Origin: DATDAW01 sp036524675
Lineage (GTDB): Bacteria > Verrucomicrobiota > Verrucomicrobiia > Chthoniobacterales > DASVRZ01
Assembly: GCA_036524675.1 (NCBI GenBank)
Contig: DATDBU010000026.1
Coordinates: 24,066-88,065, forward strand
DNA: 64,000 nt
Reading direction: 5' to 3'
The number at the start of each line of letters is the position of its first letter. The stretch's first letter is position 1. Below are positions 25,814 through 34,519 of this stretch, piece by piece. Under the pieces are notes generated by a model, which saw only the letters and a program-made list of their open reading frames with translations, was not told the DNA's origin and searched no databases. The translations under genes were made by a program, and so were the position numbers.

Positions 25814-25939
25814 TGCGTTGGAAAGCTAAAATATGCCCCGGAGTCCTTAAAAAGCGCCCCGGAGACGCTAAATGGCGCCCCGGAGGCGCTAAATAGCGTC
25901 GGGAAACAGCTAAATGATGGCCGGGAGATTCCAGCCAGT
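25814..25939. repeat. 21-bp degenerate tandem repeat, six units
   Basis: Units start at 25814, 25835, 25856, 25877, 25898 and 25919, exactly 21 bases apart. The two best units share GCCCCGGAG.CGCTAAAT followed by GC; the outer units are more diverged. There is no spacer variation and no coding frame. It lies in a gene-free stretch (25443-25997) between the defence island and the methylpentose operon. It could be a protein-binding array or a decaying satellite. Confidence 0.8.
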
Positions 25940-25997
25940 GCATCGGAGGTGTTAATCGGAAGCTCTGCCGCGCTGTTTTGTTATGCGCGTGGCCTAT

Positions 25998-28187
25998 TTA
26001 TCTCAGGAAGGCTTCATGCAGGCCGCCGTCGACGGCGATGATCTGACCGGTGGTTTTACTGAGGCGGTTGGTGACGAGCAGGAAATACGCTTCGGCTTGG
26101 TCAGCGGGGGTGATAGGGGCTTTGGTCAGTGTCCGGTCGGCATAGAATTGGGCAAGTTTGTGAACGAGCGACTCGGTCGCTTCGTCGTCGGTGTAGGGAA
26201 TATTGTATTTGGCCAGGCTGCCAATGACGCGGTCGCGGGGGAACATGGCGGAGCCCTGCACGACGGTGGCTGGCGCGACGCCGTTGACGCGAACCAGAGG
26301 GCTTAGTTCAATAGCCAGTTCACGCACGAGGTGGTTGGCGGCAGCTTTGCTGGTGTCGTAGGCGAGGCTGCCTTTCTTCGCAACAGCGGCGTTGGCACTG
26401 GACGTTAGGACGAGCGCACCTTTGAGGCCTTGTTCCCTCCAGGTTTTCGCAGCTTCATCGGCTACGAAATAGCTGCCGCTGACGTTAATGGAGAACGTGA
26501 GCGCCCATTTGTCGTCAGGAATGTGGCCGGCCGTATCGCTGGGGACAAAGATTCCTGCAGTGACTTCGATGGCGTCGAATCCCCCATAGGCAAGCGCGAC
26601 CTGGTCGAGCGCCCTACGGATGCTGGCGCGATCCGTAATGTTGGCCGAAAGCCCGACTGCGGGTCCGGCCCCGGAAATCCCGCTGCCTGCAACGCCGATG
26701 CCGACCCCGTATTTGTCCGTGATCTCTTTCGCTGTCGCTTCTGCGGCGCCGGCGTTCAGATCGACGGCGACGACGTGGGCACCTTCCCTGGACATCCGGT
26801 GGGCAACTTCCCTGCCGATGCCGCTGCCAGCGCCGAAAATGACGTGAACCTGTCTCGCGAGCTCTTTCTCGGCAGGCATACGCTTCAGTTTTGCCTCTTC
26901 GAGCAGCCAATATTCGATATCAAACGCTTCCTGCTGGGGCAGGGCCACGTATTCGTCGATTGCTTCTGCCCCGCGCATGACTTCAACGGCGCAATTGTAG
27001 AATTCGGCAGTGACTCGAGACTCTGATTTGTCTTTGCCCCAGGCGACCATGCCGAGGCCGGGAATGAGCACAACAGTTGGATTCGGATCGCGCTGAGCCG
27101 GTGAATTGGGGTGTTTGCAGCTCTCATAGTAGGCTGCGTAGTCCTTGCGATATTGCGCAATGCCGGAGGTTAGTTTGGACTTGAGTGCCGAGAGATCTTC
27201 GGTTTGCGGATTCCAATCCACATAGAGCGGCTTGATCTTTGTCCGAAGAAAGTGATCGGGGCAGCTCGTGCCGAGTTCGGCAAGGCGGGGAGCGTCATTG
27301 GAATTGACGAAACGCAGGATTTTTTCGTCGTCCTGAACGGTGCCGATGAAGCGTTTGACCTGCGAAATCTGGCCCCGTAGCCATGGCAGGATGGCGGCGA
27401 GTTTGGCATGACGTTCGTTTTCGGGAAGAGATTGATATTTTGCGCCACCAAAAGCTGTGGCGTCCCCGCCTTTCGCGGCATATTTCTCGTCGATGTAAGT
27501 GGCAGCCTTTTCGATGAAATCGAGGGTTTGCGTATAGCAGGCTTTGTCGTCATCGTGCCACGCAATGAAGCCGTGCTGACCCATCATGATGGCTTTGATG
27601 CCGGGATTTCGTCGCTCGATTTCCTGCATGGCGAGGCCGAGCTCGAATCCCGGACGCATCCAGGGAACATAAGCTATTTCTCCACGGAATATTTCCTGTG
27701 TCAGCCGTTCCCGATTTTTACTGGCGGCAATGGAAATGATCGCATTGGGATGCATGTGATCGACGTGTTTACCCGTCAAAAAACTATGCAGCGGCGTATC
27801 AATCGAAGAGGCGCGCGGGTTGAGGTTGAAGGTTGTATGAGAAAACATTCCCACCATGTCGTCCTCGGCCTGTGATTTCAGACCCTTGTCGGAACGCGCA
27901 GCATAGAGCGGCTGGAGCCCGAGCAATTTGGATTGGTAAAGTGACGAAAAATTCTCGCGTGTACTCGTGCGAAGGTCGCCGCCGGAGCCCTTTACCCAAA
28001 GAACTTCCACGGACTCGCCGGTGAGCGGGTCGCGTTCAATGATTTTTGAGGAAGTATTGCCGCCTCCCGTATTGGTAATGCGCTGGTCGGAGCCTAGCAA
28101 ATTCGAGCGATAGATGAGACGGCCTACGGGATCGAGGGACGCCGCTTTGGAATCATCCCAGAGGTAGTTAACGTATTGGTAGGACAT
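25998..28187 (-). CDS. Bifunctional rhamnulose-1-phosphate aldolase/short-chain dehydrogenase
   Basis: 729 residues. N-terminal class II aldolase domain (about 1-420) with TNTGGGNTSSKI, VKGSGGDLRT, DHMHPNAIIS and MGQHGFIAWHDDD. The C-terminal short-chain dehydrogenase domain (about 455-729) has the nucleotide motif VIFGAGSGIGREVA, catalytic Tyr-Lys in AYDTSKAAANH, and a typical C-terminal end (IIAVDGGLHEAFLR). The fusion splits rhamnulose-1-phosphate into dihydroxyacetone phosphate and lactaldehyde and acts on the lactaldehyde, as in RhaE/YuxG proteins. It is the last gene of the methylpentose operon, 16 bases after the rhamnulokinase gene. It is cytosolic. Confidence 0.92.
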   Translation of the reverse strand: MSYQYVNYLWDDSKAASLDPVGRLIYRSNLLGSDQRITNTGGGNTSSKIIERDPLTGESVEVLWVKGSGGDLRTSTRENFSSLYQSKLLGLQPLYAARSDKGLKSQAEDDMVGMFSHTTFNLNPRASSIDTPLHSFLTGKHVDHMHPNAIISIAASKNRERLTQEIFRGEIAYVPWMRPGFELGLAMQEIERRNPGIKAIMMGQHGFIAWHDDDKACYTQTLDFIEKAATYIDEKYAAKGGDATAFGGAKYQSLPENERHAKLAAILPWLRGQISQVKRFIGTVQDDEKILRFVNSNDAPRLAELGTSCPDHFLRTKIKPLYVDWNPQTEDLSALKSKLTSGIAQYRKDYAAYYESCKHPNSPAQRDPNPTVVLIPGLGMVAWGKDKSESRVTAEFYNCAVEVMRGAEAIDEYVALPQQEAFDIEYWLLEEAKLKRMPAEKELARQVHVIFGAGSGIGREVAHRMSREGAHVVAVDLNAGAAEATAKEITDKYGVGIGVAGSGISGAGPAVGLSANITDRASIRRALDQVALAYGGFDAIEVTAGIFVPSDTAGHIPDDKWALTFSINVSGSYFVADEAAKTWREQGLKGALVLTSSANAAVAKKGSLAYDTSKAAANHLVRELAIELSPLVRVNGVAPATVVQGSAMFPRDRVIGSLAKYNIPYTDDEATESLVHKLAQFYADRTLTKAPITPADQAEAYFLLVTNRLSKTTGQIIAVDGGLHEAFLR

Positions 28188-28203
28188 TGAAGAGGATAAC
28201 GGA

Positions 28204-29667
28204 CTATTGATGGGTTAGTTTCGAGAAGCGCGCCGTTGCTTCCCGCCAGGAATCGTGGTCCGTGGGACTAAACATTTGGGTTGGGAACGACGCCTGGACG
28301 GTTTCACGCAGCTCGGCGAGCGAGTGCAGATGCCCATTGGCGAGCGCCTGAACGAGGATATTTCCCGCGGCGGTGGATTCCACCGGACCTGCGATAACGG
28401 TGCGTTCCGTCGCATTGGCGGTAAATTGATTCAGAAGATGACTCTGGCTCCCGCCGCCAACGATATGCAGCGTGTTGATTTTGCGTTGGGTCAGTGTTTC
28501 GAGGACATCGAGACTGTGCGCATAAAGGAGCGCCAGGCTCTCATAGACGGTCCGGGCGATTTCTCCGGCGGTTTCCGGAACGAGCTGGCCTGTTTCCCTG
28601 CAAAAAGCCTGAACTTTCTCAACCATGTCATCCGGTTTTAGGAATCGCGAATCGTTGGGGTGAATGATAGAGCGTAACGGGGCGGCTTTACCCGCGAGAT
28701 GTGTGATTTCGGCATAGGAAAATTCCTGTCCGAGCTGCTGCCAATTTCGACGGCATTCCTGGATAATCCAAAGCCCGGTGATGTTTTTAAGGAAACGAAT
28801 GGAGCCGCCATAGCCGACTTCATTGGTAAAGTTGGCTTTGCGCGCTGCGTCATTGATGAGTGGTTTGTCCAGCTCGACACCGGCGAGTGACCAGGTACCG
28901 GAACTGAGATAGGCCCAATCATCGCCCTCTCGCGCGGGGACGGCGGCGACCGATGCGGCGGTGTCATGGGAACATCCGGATACGACAGTCGTGTTCCCCA
29001 AGCCGATCTCCGGACGGATCGGGCCCAGCCGCGTTCCTGAAGGAACGACTTGCGGGAAAAGCCGGCGCTCCAAATGATAGTGCTCGATGAGAGGACCGGA
29101 CCATTCGCGTTTGGATGGATTGTAGATTTGCGTCGTACTGGCGAGACTTTCCTCGTTACGGGCAACGCCGGAGAGCAGGTAGTTGAAGTAGTCGGCGATC
29201 GTCAAAAACTGGTCGGAAATGCCGACGACGGCCCTCCGGCTCGCGGTATCGTCGATCATCTGGTACAGCGTATTGATGTGCATGAACTGAATGCCCGTCT
29301 CGGCGAAGATCAGCTCGGAATCCGTTTTCATCGCCTCGGCATAGCACGCTTCCGTGCGGGAATCCCGGTATTGAAAGGGCAACGCCACCAATGGTTCATC
29401 CTTACGGAAATAGACGTAGTCCACGCCCCACGAATCGACGCTCACGCTTACCAAGTCGGGATATTTCCCGACAGCAGCACGGAGCCCCGTTTTTATTTCT
29501 TCGAAAATACGGAGGACGTTCCAGCGCAATGTTCCCGCGACGCGCGAGGCGCCGGTCGGAAAGCGGTGGATTTCGTCCAGGGTCAGTTTTCCATCGGCCA
29601 ACGTGCCGACGATAACGCGACCGCTTTCCCCTCCGAGGTCGCAGGCGGCGTAATGCCACGCGTTCAC
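28204..29667 (-). CDS. rhaB: Rhamnulokinase
   Basis: 487 residues, FGGY-family sugar kinase that phosphorylates L-rhamnulose (possibly L-fuculose) at C1. Seen: CDLGGESGRVIVG phosphate-1 motif at the N terminus, SVSVDSWGVDYV, the phosphate-2 block VVSGCSHDTAASVAAVP, YLSSGTWSLAGVE, and the adenosine motif HIVGGGSQSHLLNQFTANAT near the C terminus. The length matches RhaB. Its start overlaps the upstream aldolase gene by four bases (29664-29667). Specificity cannot be read from sequence alone, but the fused rhamnulose-phosphate aldolase downstream supports rhamnulose. Confidence 0.92.
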   Translation of the reverse strand: MNAWHYAACDLGGESGRVIVGTLADGKLTLDEIHRFPTGASRVAGTLRWNVLRIFEEIKTGLRAAVGKYPDLVSVSVDSWGVDYVYFRKDEPLVALPFQYRDSRTEACYAEAMKTDSELIFAETGIQFMHINTLYQMIDDTASRRAVVGISDQFLTIADYFNYLLSGVARNEESLASTTQIYNPSKREWSGPLIEHYHLERRLFPQVVPSGTRLGPIRPEIGLGNTTVVSGCSHDTAASVAAVPAREGDDWAYLSSGTWSLAGVELDKPLINDAARKANFTNEVGYGGSIRFLKNITGLWIIQECRRNWQQLGQEFSYAEITHLAGKAAPLRSIIHPNDSRFLKPDDMVEKVQAFCRETGQLVPETAGEIARTVYESLALLYAHSLDVLETLTQRKINTLHIVGGGSQSHLLNQFTANATERTVIAGPVESTAAGNILVQALANGHLHSLAELRETVQASFPTQMFSPTDHDSWREATARFSKLTHQ

Positions 29668-30422
29668 AGGTTCAACTCCTTTTGGCGATAATGTTCGTCG
29701 ATGCGGCTGGCGATGCGACGGACGTCTTCAGGGGTCATGAAGACAGGACCCCCGAGGGATGCGGCGCCCACGAAAATTTTGGCGGCTTTTTCGAGCATGA
29801 GCATCGCGGCTTCGGCCGACTGCGGGGTGGGGCCGAGCGTGATGGCGCCGTGGTTCCTAAGGAGGATGACGCGGGGAAGAATCCCGTAATCTTCAATGAA
29901 GAGCTCAGTCTTCTTTTGAATGACTCTTGCGAGCGTCAGACCCGGGTCGCAGTAGGGAACGAGGACGGATTCTGCGCCGCAGACTACGACTTCGTCGGGA
30001 AAAATGCGTTGGGTCGCGAATTTCTCGGCGAGTGGGGAACAGAGAATCTGGTTGGTGACGATCGGATGTGCGTGCGCGACGAATCGGATGCCGGGCAGCT
30101 GTAAAAGAACGGCGTGGAAAACGGCTTCGACAGAGGGTTTTTTGGATGATGGATCGACACGGCTGGCAAAAAGGCCGTCTTCGATTTCGTGATCAGTGAG
30201 GGCTTCCTTCTCGATGAGGTGATTGATGCCCGCAAAGGTGCATTCGACGACTCCGGAATCCGCGAGCGTGGCGAGATTGCCGCCGCTGGCCTTGATCCAA
30301 AAGGTGGTGTCATCGACGCGCCCGGACGTATTACCTTCTCCCAGAATCGCGAACCCGCGATCTTCGCGGCCCACGTCATGAGACAAGGTTAGAACAGCTT
30401 GTTTGACTTCGTGACTGGTCAT
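29664..30422 (-). CDS. Class II aldolase/adducin family protein (sugar-phosphate aldolase)
   Basis: 252 residues. Class II aldolase fold with the zinc-binding histidines in AHAHPIVTNQ and LLRNHGAIT, plus N-terminal GEGNTSGRVDDTTFWIKASG. Related enzymes (FucA, RhaD, AraD) cleave ketose-1-phosphates or epimerise ribulose-5-phosphate. It coexists with a second, fused aldolase two genes downstream, so it may serve another sugar of the same pathway, such as L-fuculose-1-phosphate, or a side product. Translationally coupled to rhaB; a hairpin lies in the 100-base gap upstream. Confidence 0.82.
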   Translation of the reverse strand: MTSHEVKQAVLTLSHDVGREDRGFAILGEGNTSGRVDDTTFWIKASGGNLATLADSGVVECTFAGINHLIEKEALTDHEIEDGLFASRVDPSSKKPSVEAVFHAVLLQLPGIRFVAHAHPIVTNQILCSPLAEKFATQRIFPDEVVVCGAESVLVPYCDPGLTLARVIQKKTELFIEDYGILPRVILLRNHGAITLGPTPQSAEAAMLMLEKAAKIFVGAASLGGPVFMTPEDVRRIASRIDEHYRQKELNL

Positions 30423-30439
30423 TGCAATGCCTTTCCGTT

Positions 30440-30505
30440 GATCTTTAACTTACTCTTACTCCGCACTCGCATTAAGAGAAGGGAGGTAAATTAAAGTTAA
30501 AGATC
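30440..30505. promoter_or_regulatory. Inverted repeat between isomerase and aldolase genes
   Basis: 12-bp perfect arms GATCTTTAACTT (30440-30451) and AAGTTAAAGATC (30494-30505), with an inner CTCTTA/TAAGAG pair. It lies inside the methylpentose operon on the - strand, so it could shield or process mRNA between isomerase and aldolase, or be an interspersed repeat. It is not a typical terminator. Confidence 0.5.
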
Positions 30506-30522
30506 CGGATCGATGTTGTTGA

Positions 30523-32124
30523 TTAGACGTCGCCGCAAACGGACACTTCGAGGCCGAGTTCGGCGAAGGCGGCTGCTTTGGCGTAGAGACCTTTTTTTGC
30601 GTCGGCCTTGCTGGGAGCATAAACGACCTGGATGTGGTTCGCCTGGTGTCGAGCCATCATTTGATCACGCGTGATGCCCTTCAATACCGTGTGCATGATG
30701 GGCCACTGCGGGGTGGTCAGCTTCCAGCGCTCCTCGGTTTCTTCCTGGGGCAATTCGATGACTTCGGCGAGGCCTGTGTCGTATTTGAGCTTGCCGTCGG
30801 CAACAAAGACGCGGCTCCAGACGATCCAGCCCGGTTTGCTGATTCCTTTAAGGGTACCTCCGCCCAGCCGGAAGTACATGGGAGGCTGGCGTTCACTGCT
30901 GGCACCGGCCCAACCGCCGATGAAGTGTTCAGCGGGTGCCGCGCCGGAAATGAGGAAAACCCAGACGTAATCGCTGTTGTATTGGCGGCCCCAGCGGAGG
31001 TCGTGAAGCGTGTTTTCGGGATCAAATCCGAGTTCGCGCCAGAGCCGGTAGGTGATGAGCCCGTCCAAGCCCGCGCATTCATCGACTTCGTTGAAATGCG
31101 GGAGGGCTTCTCCCGGATAAAGCTCTTCGTTCGTGCCTTCGCGATAGACCGGAGGACGGTCGACATTGTTGAGGGTGCCTTCGACGAGATCGCTGGCTGG
31201 AAGGAGATCCTTAAGACCCTGCTGGTATTGGATGCCGATAGTGGCGGCGCCAAATTCGTCGGCGATACGGACAGCTGCTACGTAAGTCTTACACTGCTGG
31301 AGGATCTGCGCTTCCGTCAGCTCTGTGGTTTCGTCAGCTCCCAGTTTGAATTTCAGGCCCTTGTCGAGGTACCATTGATAGACTTTCCAGGCTTCGTCGT
31401 CGGTGACGGTCAGCGTTTTTGCGTAGAGAGCGCTTTGGCTGAGCCTCTCTTTGTAAACACCTGTGGGGTTCAGAAGTTCGTCTGGAATGATGGCGTTGTA
31501 CATGCCCATGCAGCCTTCGTCGAAGATACCCATGATGGCCTTCTCAGCGCGAAATTTTTGGGCGAACTTGCGGCCCAACTTGTCAGCGGTGGCTGGGACA
31601 TCGGCCTTGGCAAACGGGACGACGTGGGAGGTGTCATGCTTGACCTTGCCTTTGGTTAACCAGAGCTTAAGATTCTTTTTGAAGTAGGCATCGTCAAAAT
31701 TCTCACTCCAGAGAGTACTATATTTGACGCCGGCTTTGGTTAGCGAGCCGTTAAGGTTCAACATTCCGACGAGGCCCGGCCATGTGCCGCTCCAGTTGGC
31801 GAGGGTTAGAATAGGGCCAGTGTGTGTAATGAGGCCATGGAGAATATGATGGCTGTACTGCCAGACAGCTTCTGCCACAATGAGAGGGGAATCAGCTGGG
31901 ATGGTTTTAAAAACTTCCATACCGTATTTCTGGCTATCGATGAAGCCGTGGCCCTTTTCAGGATCGATGCCGTGGGCGCGCTTCACTTCGTAACCTTCGG
32001 CCTCGATGGCCGCGATGATCTGGGCTTCCATGGCGGCTTGCGCTTCCTGACACGTGCGGTTTGCGGCAAGGCGGAGATCGCCATTGGCAATCAGATAAAC
32101 GGTGGGGGTGGAGGATTTCTTCAT
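30523..32124 (-). CDS. L-fucose/L-arabinose isomerase-like sugar isomerase
   Basis: 533 residues, close to the usual length for FucI-superfamily aldose-ketose isomerases. Seen: IFDEGCMGMYNAIIPDELL with an acidic residue in a metal-site-like context, AATIGIQYQQGLKD, DECAGLDGLITYRLW, FLISGAAPAEHFIGGWAGA and MARHQANHIQVVYAP near the C terminus. It probably makes the ketose that RhaB phosphorylates, from L-rhamnose or L-fucose. A canonical RhaA or RhaM is absent from the window. Its start overlaps the DeoR-type regulator gene by four bases (32121-32124). Exact substrate is inferred from neighbours. Confidence 0.8.
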   Translation of the reverse strand: MKKSSTPTVYLIANGDLRLAANRTCQEAQAAMEAQIIAAIEAEGYEVKRAHGIDPEKGHGFIDSQKYGMEVFKTIPADSPLIVAEAVWQYSHHILHGLITHTGPILTLANWSGTWPGLVGMLNLNGSLTKAGVKYSTLWSENFDDAYFKKNLKLWLTKGKVKHDTSHVVPFAKADVPATADKLGRKFAQKFRAEKAIMGIFDEGCMGMYNAIIPDELLNPTGVYKERLSQSALYAKTLTVTDDEAWKVYQWYLDKGLKFKLGADETTELTEAQILQQCKTYVAAVRIADEFGAATIGIQYQQGLKDLLPASDLVEGTLNNVDRPPVYREGTNEELYPGEALPHFNEVDECAGLDGLITYRLWRELGFDPENTLHDLRWGRQYNSDYVWVFLISGAAPAEHFIGGWAGASSERQPPMYFRLGGGTLKGISKPGWIVWSRVFVADGKLKYDTGLAEVIELPQEETEERWKLTTPQWPIMHTVLKGITRDQMMARHQANHIQVVYAPSKADAKKGLYAKAAAFAELGLEVSVCGDV

Positions 32125-32894
32125 GTATGGAGGACTTGTTTAGGGATTGGTAAAGCGAATTGAACGAGTTCGTTTGGGGACAGATCGGTGACCAGGGTTT
32201 CGATGCCGGACCATGTTTTGAGGAAGGCCGGAGCTGCGTGGCCGAATTTTGAGGCGTCCAGACAAAAGACGTGGTGTTTTGCCTGCTTGAGAGCGATTTT
32301 TTGATGCAGAACAACTTCATCCGTGCTGTTCCACACACCGCTTTTGTCCGCCGCCTCGGCGCCGAGAAAGGCAACATCGATCGTATAAAAGGCGAGTGCT
32401 TTCCCGGCCTCCGGTCCAAGCAGGATCGATTGCCGATTCAGGAAATGGCCGCCGGTGAGATAAACCGTAATGCCATTGACGCCGGCAAGAGTTTCCGCGG
32501 CGGGCAAGCTGTGCGTAATAACGCGCAGGGGAGTTACAGGTTCCTGGCGGAGGGCCTCCGCAAGCGCAGCAATGGTGGTTCCGGCGTCGAGATAAATGGT
32601 GGCTCCAGCCTGAACCAGCTGACGGGCGCCGATCCCGATACGGTTTTTAGCGTCGCGGCGGTGGGATTGGCGTTCCCGGAAGGAGGCGAATCGCTGGTTA
32701 AAATCGCTGACAGCACCGCCGAAAGTCCGGACAATGCGATTTTCCCGGGCAAGCGCCCGCAAATCGCGCCGAGCCGTAGCTTCGGAAATTTGAAGTAGGC
32801 TGCAAACCTCCGAGATGGGGAGGTAAGATCGTTGCTGTAGGAGGGTGGCCAATTGCTGACGTCGAGCCTCGACGAGGTGAAGAGGGACTTTCAA
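32121..32894 (-). CDS. DeoR-family transcriptional regulator of methylpentose operon
   Basis: 257 residues. N-terminal helix-turn-helix of the DeoR type: RRQQLATLLQQRSYLPISEV and LQISEATARRDLRALARENR, with the wing IVRTFGGAV. The C-terminal sugar-phosphate-sensing domain of the DeoR family has YLDAGTTIAALAEAL, VITHSLPAAETLA, VYLTGGHFLNRQS and VAFLGAEAADKSGVW. Such regulators repress sugar operons until a phosphorylated intermediate binds. As the first gene of the operon it probably controls itself and the four genes after it. The promoter should lie within 32895-33000, between this gene and rbfA on the other strand. Confidence 0.88.
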   Translation of the reverse strand: MKVPLHLVEARRQQLATLLQQRSYLPISEVCSLLQISEATARRDLRALARENRIVRTFGGAVSDFNQRFASFRERQSHRRDAKNRIGIGARQLVQAGATIYLDAGTTIAALAEALRQEPVTPLRVITHSLPAAETLAGVNGITVYLTGGHFLNRQSILLGPEAGKALAFYTIDVAFLGAEAADKSGVWNSTDEVVLHQKIALKQAKHHVFCLDASKFGHAAPAFLKTWSGIETLVTDLSPNELVQFALPIPKQVLHT

Positions 32895-33095
32895 AAGTAA
32901 GCGAACGGTAGATGCTTTTTATGACTGAAGTCAATCATAAATCAACGGGTAGTCGGTCAGAGTTTTTTTAGAGGACGTCAACAGGGGGCCGACGGAAAAC
33001 CCAGCGTTGGGGCGCGGCATTGGATGCGGCGATTTCAGTCGGGGTGTAAGGTCCGTAGAAATGTCCTTGCCTTCCGCTTGCGAGCGGCGGGGAAC

Positions 33096-33119
33096 GGGTG
33101 GATGGTGGCCACCCTTTTT
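33096..33119 (+). terminator. Possible hairpin-T5 terminator or attenuator before rbfA
   Basis: Short stem GGGTGG/CCACCC (33096-33101, 33109-33114) followed by TTTTT, 15 bases before the rbfA start. It may end an upstream transcript or attenuate the rbfA operon. The stem is short, so support is modest. Confidence 0.35.
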
Positions 33120-33134
33120 AGCCGGCCAATACTC

Positions 33135-33515
33135 ATGAAACATCGTCTCGAACGCGTCCAGGAAGTGATCAAGCGCGAACTTAGCGACCTGATCCATCGT
33201 CACGTCCAGTTCGCCAACGCGCTGGTGACAATCAACCAGGTCGATATCACGCCCGATTTGAAACAGGCGCATATCTTCGTCGGAGTGATGGGCGCGGAAG
33301 CGGCCAAGAGAGCGGCTCTCAGTAAGCTCTCGGCCAACCGCCAACACCTGCAGCACGAGCTAGGCAAGCGTGTGATTATCAAATACACGCCGCATCTGCA
33401 TTTTAAGCTCGATGAATCGATCGAACGCGGGACGCGGATCCTTCAAATCATGGACGAGGTCGACCAGTTGACACCGCCGGAAGCAGGCGAAGCAGGCGAA
33501 GCAGGGACGAAGTGA
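33135..33515 (+). CDS. rbfA: Ribosome-binding factor A
   Basis: 126 residues from ATG 33135, which matches the family start MKHRLERVQEVIKRELSDLI; longer in-frame starts give an unlikely N terminus. KH-type fold with VTINQVDITPDLKQAHIFVGV and the C-terminal YTPHLHFKLDESIERGTRIL. RbfA helps mature the 30S subunit by processing the 16S rRNA 5' end and supports cold growth. A short EAGEAGEAG tail comes from a 9-base repeat. It starts a conserved cluster rbfA-nrnA-truB-ribF; infB, usually upstream, is not present here. Confidence 0.93.
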   Translation: MKHRLERVQEVIKRELSDLIHRHVQFANALVTINQVDITPDLKQAHIFVGVMGAEAAKRAALSKLSANRQHLQHELGKRVIIKYTPHLHFKLDESIERGTRILQIMDEVDQLTPPEAGEAGEAGTK

Positions 33516-33517
33516 GT

Positions 33518-34519
33518 ATGCAAACGATGACAACGCTGGCGGAAATTGGCGCGGTCCTGCGTGCTCCTGAGTATCATAAATATTTGGTGCTGAGTCATAT
33601 GCGTCCCGATGGAGACGCTTTGGGCAGCGAAATCGCAATGACGCTCGTCTTGAAGGGCCTGGGCAAGGACGTAACGGCGTGGAACGAGGACGGGATCCTC
33701 GAAAAGTTGAATTGGCTCCCGGGAGCAGAGCTGGTTTCCGAGCCTCCGAATCCGGAGAATCCGCAAGACTTTGATGTGGTCGTCGTTCTCGATACCGCAA
33801 CACAACAGCGTGTTGGGACGCCGCTGAAGTCGATTCGCACGGCCAAAGTATGGATCAACATTGACCACCATGTGAGTAACGGGGGATATGGCGATCTGAC
33901 CTTTGTTGATGCAAAAGCGCCGGCTACAGGAGAGATCCTGTTCAATTTGTTCCGAGAAATGCGAGTAACCGTAAATGAAGCGGTGGCGGAGAATTTGTTC
34001 GTGGCGATTTCGACGGATACCGGCTCATTCCAATATCCGTCGACAACGGCGCGGACATATGAAATCGGGGCGGAATTGATCCGGCTGGGAGCAAACGTGG
34101 GACGGATTTCGCAGGACTTGTACGAAAGTTATCCGCTGCGGCGCGTGCAATTGCTGAAATCGCTCTTGAACGAACTACGGCTTACAAGTGGAAATCGCGT
34201 GGCCAGCTTCGCGCTAACCATGGCGGAAGCAAGTGCCCTTGGTGTACAGCCCGAAGACAACGAAGGGCTGATCGATCATATCCGGGCGATTCAGGGCGTG
34301 CAGGTTGCAGTTTTTTTTGAGGAATTGCCCGACGGCCGCATTCGGGTGAGTGCCCGGTCGAAGAACCCCCGGTATGACGTTTGCAAAATCTGCCAAAGTT
34401 TTGGCGGTGGCGGCCATGCACTCGCTGCGGGCACGCGTGTACGCGGAACTCTCGACGAAGTGCGAACCGCTTTTTTGAAGAAGATTGACGATGAATTCGA
34501 AGACAATAACGACGCTTGA
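33518..34519 (+). CDS. nrnA: DHH phosphoesterase (oligoribonuclease NrnA)
   Basis: 333 residues. DHH domain with YLVLSHMRPDGDALGSEIAM (the metal-binding HxRPDGDxxGS motif), FDVVVVLDTATQQRVG and VWINIDHHVSNGGYGD (the DHH motif). The C-terminal DHHA1 domain has GRIRVSARSKN and FGGGGHALAAGTRV. NrnA degrades very short RNAs (nanoRNA) and dephosphorylates pAp in the cytosol. An alternative GTG start at 33512 overlaps the rbfA stop (GTGA) and is better spaced from an AGGGA at 33503-33507. Its stop overlaps the region that starts truB, so the four genes probably form one transcript. Confidence 0.9.
   Translation: MQTMTTLAEIGAVLRAPEYHKYLVLSHMRPDGDALGSEIAMTLVLKGLGKDVTAWNEDGILEKLNWLPGAELVSEPPNPENPQDFDVVVVLDTATQQRVGTPLKSIRTAKVWINIDHHVSNGGYGDLTFVDAKAPATGEILFNLFREMRVTVNEAVAENLFVAISTDTGSFQYPSTTARTYEIGAELIRLGANVGRISQDLYESYPLRRVQLLKSLLNELRLTSGNRVASFALTMAEASALGVQPEDNEGLIDHIRAIQGVQVAVFFEELPDGRIRVSARSKNPRYDVCKICQSFGGGGHALAAGTRVRGTLDEVRTAFLKKIDDEFEDNNDA

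Noticed and set aside
25814..25939. CRISPR array
   Set aside because: Units are contiguous with no spacers and there are no cas genes nearby; it is a simple tandem repeat.
30634..31659. 341-codon open frame antisense to the sugar isomerase
   Set aside because: No start context or domain; the isomerase on the - strand is well supported.
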